From contig PLUH01000191.1 of assembly GCA_003164825.1 (NCBI GenBank), forward strand, positions 272 through 5,885: 5,614 nt of DNA, in the 5' to 3' direction. A program made the position numbers and the translations under genes. Positions 1 through 4,989 of the stretch are shown in pieces. Under the pieces are notes generated by a model. It was not told the DNA's origin, made no database searches, and worked only from the letters and a program-made list of their open reading frames with translations. Position 1 is the first letter of the stretch. Each line of letters opens with the position of its first letter. This DNA is from Hyphomicrobiales bacterium (lineage in GTDB: Bacteria > Pseudomonadota > Alphaproteobacteria > Rhizobiales > Beijerinckiaceae).

Positions 1-1
1 C

Positions 2-1429
2 GAGCCGCGATTCGTCGACGGCGTGTGGGGGCCGCATTTCGCGGCGCTGACCTCTGATCAATGGCTCGTCGATGGAGGCCAGTCGGCGTTCGGCGCGGCG
101 ATCGATCATCTGTTGCGGCTCCATCCGGCGTTTGCCGCGCTGTCAGCGCGCGCGGGGCCGCATGCTCTGGCGGCGCTCGAGAAGGATATTGTCGCCCGAG
201 CAGGCGGTCTGTCGCCTGCGGCGCTGATCGCCGAGGGCCTGCATGTCCTGCCTGACTTCATCGGCAGCCGATCGCCGCTGGCGGATCCGGGAGCGCGCGG
301 AGGCGTCTTGGGGATGGACCTGCGCGAAGACGCCGCGAGCCTGCAGGAGCTCCATGTCGCCGGTCTCTGCGGTCTCGCTTATGGCCTCGCCGACATCGTC
401 GGCAAGCTCGAGCGGGCCGGTTACGAGTTCGATGCGATCGTCGTCAGCGGCGGCGCGGCGCAGAGCCCGCTGGTCCGCCAGATCATCGCCGATGTTTGCG
501 GCAAGACGGTCGAGGAGCCCGAGACGGCGGAGCCGGTGCTGCTGGGCTCGGCGATGATCGGCGCCGTGGCGGCGGGGACGCAGACACTTGTCTCAGCGAT
601 GGGGTCGATGTCGACGATCGCGCTTCGTACGGCCCCGGCGGGCGGGGCGATTGCGGCGTTCCACGCCCGAAAGCGTCGCGCGCACGAAGTCCTTCGCCAG
701 GCCGAGCGGGAGATTCGCCGTGCGGCCCTGAAGCCCCGCTGGCCCGAGGTCGTCATTTTCGACTGCGACGGCGTGCTCGTCGACAGCGAAGTGATCGCGC
801 TCGCCGTGACCCGTCGCCGGCTCGGCGAGGCTGGCCTTCACCTCACCGACGAGGAGACGCGCGAGCGTTTCCTGGGGCTGCGGCTCGATTCGGCCATGCG
901 CAGAGTCGAGACCGAACTCGGGGCGCCGCTGCCGAAGGACTTTCCCGACGATCTTTCGCGCGAGATTCTGGCGACATTCGCGCGCGAGCTCAAGGGGGTC
1001 GAAGGCGTGCGGCAGGCGGTCGGGGGTTTGCGGGCGCGCGTTTGCGTCGCCTCTTCGAGCGCGCCCGAAAGGCTCAGCTTCGCGCTTCGGGTTACCGGTT
1101 ATGAGACGCTGTTCGCACCCAACATATTTTCCGCCGCCGAAGTCGCGCAGGGAAAGCCCAGTCCCGATCTTTTCCTATTCGCAGCGCGCGCGATGGGCGC
1201 CGCGCCGAAGGACTGCCTGGTGATCGAGGACAGCGTCGCGGGCGTCGCCGCCGCGCGCGCCGCCGGAATGAGGGTGTTCGGGTTCGTCGGCGCCAGTCAT
1301 TTCTCGCGCCTCGACGAGGGAGCGGATTTGACCGCGGCCGGCGCCGAACTCATCTTCGACGACATGGCTAAGCTGCCGGACATCGTGGCGGCGGGGGCGG
1401 CGCGAGCAGGCGCGGCGAACACGGGTTGA
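2..1429 (+). CDS. FGGY-family pentulose kinase (C-terminal part) fused to HAD-superfamily phosphatase; 5' end missing
   Basis: One open frame enters from the left edge and ends at TGA 1427-1429. Codons from position 2 to about 730 match the C-terminal ATPase-fold half of FGGY kinases that phosphorylate ketopentoses, closest to the D-ribulokinase-like group: VWGPHF (23-40), DGGQSAFG (71-94), the GSRSPLADP segment, VVSGGAAQSP (440-469) and LLGSAMIGAVAAG before the usual helical tail. The N-terminal half, and probably the catalytic Asp, lie upstream. From about 750 the same frame becomes a full HAD hydrolase (subfamily I type): DCDGVLVDSE with nucleophile Asp 761-763 and acid/base Asp 767-769, helical cap, ASSS motif II (Ser codons 1052-1060), GKPSPD with Lys 1154-1156, and VIEDS with Glu-Asp 1226-1231. 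All HAD catalytic motifs are intact. No ATG, GTG or TTG codon in frame lies near the junction, so the phosphatase is made as part of the fusion. Substrates are inferred: probably D-ribulose or a similar ketose for the kinase; unknown sugar phosphate for the HAD part. Confidence 0.88.
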   Translation, partial: EPRFVDGVWGPHFAALTSDQWLVDGGQSAFGAAIDHLLRLHPAFAALSARAGPHALAALEKDIVARAGGLSPAALIAEGLHVLPDFIGSRSPLADPGARGGVLGMDLREDAASLQELHVAGLCGLAYGLADIVGKLERAGYEFDAIVVSGGAAQSPLVRQIIADVCGKTVEEPETAEPVLLGSAMIGAVAAGTQTLVSAMGSMSTIALRTAPAGGAIAAFHARKRRAHEVLRQAEREIRRAALKPRWPEVVIFDCDGVLVDSEVIALAVTRRRLGEAGLHLTDEETRERFLGLRLDSAMRRVETELGAPLPKDFPDDLSREILATFARELKGVEGVRQAVGGLRARVCVASSSAPERLSFALRVTGYETLFAPNIFSAAEVAQGKPSPDLFLFAARAMGAAPKDCLVIEDSVAGVAAARAAGMRVFGFVGASHFSRLDEGADLTAAGAELIFDDMAKLPDIVAAGAARAGAANTG

Positions 1430-1433
1430 GGTC

Positions 1434-2390
1434 ATGGCGCGCAAGTCGGAGCACGACGGTCTGAGGCTCGACGAGGCCGCGCGCGCGGGGTGGCTCTACT
1501 ATGTCGCCGGCAACACGCAGGACGAGATCGCCCGCAAGCTCGGGATTTCGCGCCAGGCCGCGCAGCGCTTGGTCTCGCTGGCGATCAGCGAGCGGCTGAT
1601 CAAGGTCAGGCTTGATCATCCGATCGCCCGCTGCATGGAGCTCGCCGCGGCGCTCAAACTGCGCTACGATCTGCGTTTCTGCGAAGTCGCGCCGACCGAT
1701 CCGGGCTCGACGTCGTCGACGCTCGGCATTGCGCAAGTGGCGGCGGCCGAGTTCGAGCGCTGGCTCAGGCGACCCGAGCCGGCGATCATCGGCATCGGCA
1801 CCGGGCGCACGATGCGCGCCGTCGCCGACCAGTTGCCGGCGATGGAATGCCCGCAACACAAGCTGGTTGCGCTCGTCGGCACCACCAAGACCGACGGCTC
1901 GGCGTCATTCTACGACGTCATCATTCGCGTTTCGGACAGTGTGCGCGCGCCCCACTATCCGATGCCGCTTCCAGTCATCGCTCGCTCGGTCGAGGAGCGG
2001 GAGCTGTTGACCAATCTCGCATCGGTGCGCAGCCTGTTCGGCCTCGTGGAGCAAACGGATGTGAGCTTCGTCGGCGTCGGCGCGGTCGGCGACTCGGCGG
2101 CGTTGGTGCAGGACGGCATCATCACGCGGCAGGAGGCCGAGGCTCTCCGCCAAGCCGGGGCGGTCGGCGAAATCACCGGCTGGGCGTTCGACTCGGCGGG
2201 AAAGGTGCTCGCCGAAGGGACCAACCAACGGGTCGCGTCGGCGCCGTTGCGACGAGCCGATAATCGGCTTGTGATTGGCGTCGCGATGGGGCCGTCGCGG
2301 CGGGCTCCGATACGCGGAGCGCTCGCCGGACGGCTAATTTCCGGCCTGGTGACCGACGAAGCGACCGCCGAGCATCTGCTGCAGCGTTGA
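1434..2390 (+). CDS. SorC-family sugar-binding transcriptional regulator
   Basis: A 318-residue protein of the usual length for the SorC/DeoR-type family. It is a cytoplasmic DNA-binding regulator that responds to a sugar or sugar phosphate. Residues about 22-58 form the helix-turn-helix (YYVAGNTQDEIARKLGISRQ, then the recognition helix). The rest is the SorC effector domain with an isomerase-like fold: IGIGTGRTM (about 119-127), VGVGAVGD (213-220), and the C-terminal block with GVAMGPSRR, RGALAGRLI and GLVTDEATAEHLL, all typical of the family. The start ATG lies four bases after the stop of the kinase-phosphatase gene, with a weak GAGG overlapping that stop, so the two genes are probably co-transcribed and translationally coupled. 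The gene faces the polyol transporter operon, which it most likely controls through the dyads at 2445-2503. Whether it acts as repressor or activator, and its effector, cannot be read from the sequence. Confidence 0.93.
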   Translation: MARKSEHDGLRLDEAARAGWLYYVAGNTQDEIARKLGISRQAAQRLVSLAISERLIKVRLDHPIARCMELAAALKLRYDLRFCEVAPTDPGSTSSTLGIAQVAAAEFERWLRRPEPAIIGIGTGRTMRAVADQLPAMECPQHKLVALVGTTKTDGSASFYDVIIRVSDSVRAPHYPMPLPVIARSVEERELLTNLASVRSLFGLVEQTDVSFVGVGAVGDSAALVQDGIITRQEAEALRQAGAVGEITGWAFDSAGKVLAEGTNQRVASAPLRRADNRLVIGVAMGPSRRAPIRGALAGRLISGLVTDEATAEHLLQR

Positions 2391-2444
2391 CGGAATCGGG
2401 AAAAAAGCTTAAACTTCAGTCGCTTCCGTTGCCGATCTTGTTTT

Positions 2445-2479
2445 GTGCAACGCAATGACAATTTCGCATTGACTTGCGC
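2445..2479. promoter_or_regulatory. Candidate operator: 35-bp imperfect inverted repeat
   Basis: Two nested pairs of half-sites share one centre at base 2462. The outer pair is GTGCAA (2445-2450) against TTGCGC (2474-2479), with one mismatch. The inner pair is CAATG (2453-2457) against CATTG (2467-2471), which is perfect. AA/TT at 2460-2461 and 2463-2464 also pair. In total 12 of 17 base pairs are symmetric. Its size and its place over the probable -35 region suit a site for the SorC-family regulator encoded just upstream. Binding by that protein is inferred. Confidence 0.5.
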
Positions 2480-2499
2480 GGACGGATATGGCGAATATT
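2469..2499 (+). promoter_or_regulatory. Possible promoter of the transporter operon
   Basis: TTGACT at 2469-2474 matches five of six bases of the housekeeping -35 consensus. The -10 element is weak: GAATAT (2493-2498, spacing 18) matches three of six bases, and AATATT (2494-2499, spacing 19) matches four. The -35 lies in the right arm of the 2445-2479 repeat and the -10 lies inside the 2490-2503 palindrome. A poor -10 covered by dyads would fit a regulated promoter. Confidence 0.35.
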
Positions 2500-2503
2500 C
2501 GCC
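2490..2503. promoter_or_regulatory. 14-bp perfect palindrome, possible second operator
   Basis: GGCGAATATTCGCC reads the same on both strands and stands between the likely promoter and the start of the binding-protein gene. Its half-site does not resemble those of the 2445-2479 repeat, so it may bind a different protein or be part of a composite site. Function is inferred from position and symmetry only. Confidence 0.4.
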
Positions 2504-2516
2504 CGCTCAATTGGCA

Positions 2517-2535
2517 AATGCCCAACACTGGCATT
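2517..2535 (+). promoter_or_regulatory. Leader hairpin before the binding-protein gene
   Basis: AATGCC (2517-2522) pairs perfectly with GGCATT (2530-2535) around a seven-base loop. The stem ends nine bases before the GGAGG ribosome binding site, so it would lie in the 5' leader if transcription starts at the proposed promoter. It could protect the 5' end or affect ribosome loading; no T-run follows. Confidence 0.35.
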
Positions 2536-2543
2536 GTCTCATT

Positions 2544-2548
2544 GGAGG
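2544..2548 (+). promoter_or_regulatory. Ribosome binding site fixing the start of the binding-protein gene
   Basis: GGAGG lies seven bases before the ATG at 2556-2558. It selects this start over the in-frame ATG at 2445, which would add 37 non-secretory residues in front of the signal peptide and lies within the proposed operator. Confidence 0.85.
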
Positions 2549-2555
2549 AAACGCT

Positions 2556-3872
2556 ATGAAGGTTCACGTGAAGGGCGTGCTGGGCGCGGTCGCGCTCGCA
2601 GGCTTCTCGCTTCCCGCTTACGCCGACACCACGCTGACGATCGCCACCGTCAACAACGGCCAAATGATCCAGATGCAGAAGCTGACGGATGATTTCACCA
2701 AGGCCAATCCCGACATCAAGCTCAACTGGGTCACGCTCGAAGAGAACGTGCTGCGCCAGAAGGTGACGACCGACATCGCCACCAAGGGCGGCCAATTCGA
2801 CGTGCTCACCATTGGCACCTATGAGGTTCCCATCTGGGCGAAGAAGGGCTGGCTGGTTCCGCTCGACAAGCTCAGCGCCGACGCCGACTACGACGTCGAC
2901 GATCTCCTGCCGGCGATCCGCGCCGGGCTTTCCTACGACGGCAAGCTCTACGCGGCGCCCTTCTATGGCGAGAGTTCGATGGTCATGTACCGCACGGACC
3001 TGATGGAAAAGGCCGGCCTCAAGATGCCGGAAAAGCCCACTTGGGAATTCATCAGGCAGGCCGCCGACAAGATGACCGACAAAGCGGCCGGCGTCTACGG
3101 AATCTGCCTGCGCGGCAAGCCCGGCTGGGGCGAGAATATGGCGTTCCTGACCGCCACCGCGAATTCGTTCGGCGCGCGCTGGTTCGACGAGAAATGGAAC
3201 CCGCAGTTCAATACGCCGGAATGGAAGGCGACGCTCGACTACTACGTTGCGCTCCTGAAGGCTGACGGCCCACCCGGCGCGTCGGCGAACGGCTTCAACG
3301 AGAACCTTGCCCTGTTTAACGACGGCAAGTGCGGCATGTGGATCGATGCGACGGTCGCCGCTTCGTTCGTGACCGGCAAGGATTCGAAGGTTGCGGACAA
3401 GGTCGGCTTCGCGCTTGCCCCGGACAACGGTCTTGGCAAGCGCGGCAACTGGCTGTGGGCTTGGTCCCTGGCGGTGCCCGCAGGCACGGCGAAGGCTGAC
3501 GCCGCGGAGAAGTTCATCTCCTGGGCGACCAGCAAGCACTATCTCGATCTGGTCGCTTCCAAGGAGGGCATCGCCAACGTTCCCCCGGGAACGCGCAAGT
3601 CGCTCTACGCCAATGCCGACTACGCCAAGATCCCCTTCGCGCAGCCGACGCTGGACTCGATCAATTCGGCCGACCCAACGCATCCGACGGTGAAGCCGGT
3701 TCCTTACACAGGCGTCCAGTTCGTGGCGATCCCCGAGTTCCAGGGCATCGCGACCGACGTCGGGCAGGACTTCTCGGCGGCGCTCGCCGGATCGATGACC
3801 GTCGATGCCGCGCTCGCCAAGGCTCAGGCCAGCACAGAAGCCGCGATGAAGAAGGCCGGGTACATCAAGTAG
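2556..3872 (+). CDS. smoE: Polyol (sorbitol/mannitol-type) ABC transporter substrate-binding protein
   Basis: A 438-residue precursor of a periplasmic solute-binding protein (family 1, CUT1-type carbohydrate uptake). It begins with a Sec signal peptide: Lys-containing start MKVHVK, hydrophobic core, and a likely cut after AYA at residue 23. The mature chain opens with LTIATVNNGQMIQMQKLTDD and continues with TLEENVLRQKVTTDIATKGG, FDVLTIGTYEVPIW and GWLVPLDKL, a set I recognise from SmoE/MtlE proteins of alphaproteobacteria. Later blocks include APFYGESSMVMYRTDLMEKA, GMWIDATVAAS, and the C-terminal ISWATSK, SLYANADYAKIPFAQPTLDS and AIPEFQGIATDVGQ. The only two cysteines are residues 184 and 259. 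The start is chosen from the GGAGG site and the signal peptide. It is first in the transporter operon, before two permeases and a long hairpin-rich gap. The exact polyol (sorbitol, mannitol, arabitol, ribitol) cannot be decided from sequence. Confidence 0.93.
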   Translation: MKVHVKGVLGAVALAGFSLPAYADTTLTIATVNNGQMIQMQKLTDDFTKANPDIKLNWVTLEENVLRQKVTTDIATKGGQFDVLTIGTYEVPIWAKKGWLVPLDKLSADADYDVDDLLPAIRAGLSYDGKLYAAPFYGESSMVMYRTDLMEKAGLKMPEKPTWEFIRQAADKMTDKAAGVYGICLRGKPGWGENMAFLTATANSFGARWFDEKWNPQFNTPEWKATLDYYVALLKADGPPGASANGFNENLALFNDGKCGMWIDATVAASFVTGKDSKVADKVGFALAPDNGLGKRGNWLWAWSLAVPAGTAKADAAEKFISWATSKHYLDLVASKEGIANVPPGTRKSLYANADYAKIPFAQPTLDSINSADPTHPTVKPVPYTGVQFVAIPEFQGIATDVGQDFSAALAGSMTVDAALAKAQASTEAAMKKAGYIK

Positions 3873-3918
3873 CCTAATGGTCTCAGCGCGTCGCGACGAT
3901 CTGTCCGGCGCGTCAAGA

Positions 3919-3936
3919 GGGACGTCCTCCCGTCCC
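3919..3936 (+). repeat. Stem-loop 1 (6-bp stem)
   Basis: GGGACG (3919-3924) pairs with CGTCCC (3931-3936) around a six-base loop. It sits two bases before the stronger stem-loop at 3939-3964. GAGGGA (3917-3922) could instead pair with TCCCTC (3940-3945), so the two hairpins may have competing folds. Confidence 0.45.
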
Positions 3937-3938
3937 CG

Positions 3939-3964
3939 CTCCCTCCTCGTTCGCGAGGAGGGAG
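3939..3964 (+). repeat. Strong stem-loop 2 (11-bp perfect stem, UUCG loop)
   Basis: CTCCCTCCTCG (3939-3949) is perfectly complementary to CGAGGAGGGAG (3954-3964), leaving a TTCG loop. It is GC-rich and should be very stable in RNA. The bases after it (AAGGCAGG) are not a T-run, which argues against a classic intrinsic terminator. Its composition recalls REP-like intergenic palindromes, but family membership cannot be tested within one window. Confidence 0.75.
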
Positions 3965-3974
3965 AAGGCAGGAG

Positions 3975-3992
3975 ACGTTGAGAGATCAACGT
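3975..3992 (+). repeat. Stem-loop 3 (7-bp stem, GAGA loop)
   Basis: ACGTTGA (3975-3981) pairs perfectly with TCAACGT (3986-3992) around GAGA, which fits the stable GNRA tetraloop class. As double-stranded DNA the same dyad could be a protein site, since it overlaps the possible -35 at 3978-3983. Confidence 0.5.
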
Positions 3993-4007
3993 GAAGATGC
4001 GCATATT
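3978..4007 (+). promoter_or_regulatory. Possible weak internal promoter for the permease genes
   Basis: TTGAGA (3978-3983) matches five of six -35 bases and CATATT (4002-4007) matches four of six -10 bases, with 18 bases between. It lies about 107 bases before the permease ATG. The match may be chance; it is listed because the long gap could need a second promoter. Confidence 0.25.
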
Positions 4008-4018
4008 GCAACGCGTGT

Positions 4019-4043
4019 CGGCCCCGCCCTCGCTTGCGGGCCG
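4019..4043 (+). repeat. Stem-loop 4 (8-bp stem with one bulge)
   Basis: CGG (4019-4021) and CCCGC (4023-4027) pair with CCG (4041-4043) and GCGGG (4036-4040), with C4022 bulged and an eight-base loop. An alternative fold pairs CCCCG (4022-4026) with CGGGG (4045-4049). It is the last clear stem before the permease start. Confidence 0.4.
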
Positions 4044-4113
4044 TCGGGGATTGGAATCGAACGTCCGGCGACCCTAGCGGCGACCGGCGTCAGGCGCGGG
4101 AAGGGCGACAAGG

Positions 4114-4986
4114 ATGGCGACGCAGCAAACCACCACCGCGGGCCGCGCACTCGTCGCGCCGTCGGTCATCCTGCTTTTTGTGTGGATGATCGTGCCGCTG
4201 GTCATGACACTTTATTTCTCGACGCTGCGGTACAGCCTGCTCGATCCGGACAACGTGAGCTTCGTCGGGCTGCAGAACTACACCGCGTTCCTTACCGATC
4301 CGGATTTTCTGACCGCGCTCTACAACACCCTGGTCCTCGTCGGCTCGGTGCTCGTCATCAGCGTCGTCGGCGGCATTCTCGTGGCGCTGCTGATGGACCA
4401 GCCGGTGTTCGGGCAGAACATTTTGCGATTGATGGTGATCGCGCCGTTCTTCGTCATTCCAACGGTCAGCGCACTGGTGTGGAAGAACCTTCTGATGAAC
4501 CCCGATTCGGGCCTGTTCGCCTGGATAGCCCGGTCGCTGGGATTCGATCCGATCGTCTGGTTCACCAACTGGCCCATGCTGTCGGTGATCATCATCGTCT
4601 CATGGGAATGGCTGCCGTTCGCGAGTCTCATCCTGCTGACCGCGCTGCAGTCGCTCGACGAGGAGCAGAAAGAGGCAGCCTCGCTCGACGGCGCAGGCCC
4701 GATTTCCTACTTTGGCTACATCGTGCTGCCCCATATCGCGCGCGCGATCACCGTCGTCATTCTGATCGAGACAATCTTCCTTTTGAGCGTGTTCGCAGAA
4801 ATTTATGTGACGACATCCGGCGGCCCCGGCAATGCGACGACCAACATTCCCTTCCTCGTCTACAAGCAGGCGCTGCTCAACTTCGACATTGGCGGCGCGT
4901 CGGCCGGCGGCATCATCGCCGTCATCCTCGCCAACATCGTTGCGTTCTTCCTGGTGCGCATCATCGGCAGAAATCTGGAGGGCTGA
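4114..4986 (+). CDS. smoF: Polyol ABC transporter permease (first subunit, SmoF/MalF-like)
   Basis: A complete 290-residue inner-membrane permease of the MalFG (binding-protein-dependent transport) family. Six hydrophobic segments can be seen at about residues 12-34, 68-94, 104-125, 153-178, 206-230 and 262-283. The cytoplasmic EAA loop that contacts the ATPase is intact: EAASLDGAG starts at residue 187, with the matching LP at 205-206. The segment ending in TTSGGPGNATTNIPFLVYKQ before the last membrane span is typical of this subfamily. GGGAAGGG (4098-4105) lies eight bases before the ATG and acts as the ribosome binding site. It should pair with the product of the next gene to form the translocation pore. 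Subunit identity is clear from the polyol-type context; the symbol follows the Smo system by similarity. Confidence 0.93.
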   Translation: MATQQTTTAGRALVAPSVILLFVWMIVPLVMTLYFSTLRYSLLDPDNVSFVGLQNYTAFLTDPDFLTALYNTLVLVGSVLVISVVGGILVALLMDQPVFGQNILRLMVIAPFFVIPTVSALVWKNLLMNPDSGLFAWIARSLGFDPIVWFTNWPMLSVIIIVSWEWLPFASLILLTALQSLDEEQKEAASLDGAGPISYFGYIVLPHIARAITVVILIETIFLLSVFAEIYVTTSGGPGNATTNIPFLVYKQALLNFDIGGASAGGIIAVILANIVAFFLVRIIGRNLEG

Positions 4987-4989
4987 GCG

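Larger units (their letters stand above)
2391..2555 (+). promoter_or_regulatory. Regulatory gap ahead of the transporter operon
   Basis: This 165-base non-coding stretch is richer in A+T than the flanking genes and separates the regulator from the binding-protein gene. It holds an A-rich run after the regulator stop, a 35-bp imperfect inverted repeat, a 14-bp palindrome, a possible promoter, a leader hairpin and a clear ribosome binding site, each listed separately. I saw no convincing intrinsic terminator for the upstream gene pair, so readthrough into the transporter genes is possible. Confidence 0.6.
3873..4113 (+). other. 241-base non-coding gap with a cluster of stem-loops
   Basis: No gene was found between the binding-protein stop and the first permease start. 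The gap holds the palindrome CGTCGCGACG (3889-3898), a repeated GCGCGTC (3886-3892 and 3908-3914), at least four stem-loops listed separately, a possible internal promoter, and a repeated CGGCGACC (4066-4073 and 4078-4085). The hairpins have no T-run, so they look more like RNA-stabilising or partly attenuating structures than full terminators. The gap is unusually long for a binding-protein/permease junction and may allow more binding protein than permease to be made. Confidence 0.65.

Noticed and set aside
720..770. Separate start for the HAD phosphatase as an independent gene
   Set aside because: No in-frame ATG, GTG or TTG is present between the kinase tail and the DCDG motif; the GTG at 720 is out of frame.
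2390..2429. Terminator-like pairing ACGGAA (2390-2395) with TTCCGT (2424-2429) after the regulator gene
   Set aside because: The stem is short, the loop is 28 bases and the downstream T content is broken by G residues, so it is unlikely to be an efficient terminator.
2445..2555. N-terminal extension of the binding protein from the ATG at 2445
   Set aside because: It would place 37 residues before a good Sec signal peptide and lacks a ribosome binding site; GGAGG at 2544-2548 points to 2556.
3939..3975. Intrinsic (Rho-independent) terminator
   Set aside because: The stem is strong, but it is followed by AAGGCAGGAG rather than a T-run, and the permease genes of the same system lie downstream.
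2409..4004. A 531-codon open frame on the minus strand opposite the whole binding-protein gene
   Set aside because: The + strand frame has a signal peptide, a ribosome binding site and clear family motifs. The minus frame is rich in Arg/Gly/Val/Leu with no recognisable domain, as expected for a GC-biased antisense shadow.
4045..4075. tRNA T-arm-like string (GTTCGATTC) on the minus strand
   Set aside because: The bases on either side do not form a T-stem and no anticodon or D-arm or acceptor stem can be built around it.
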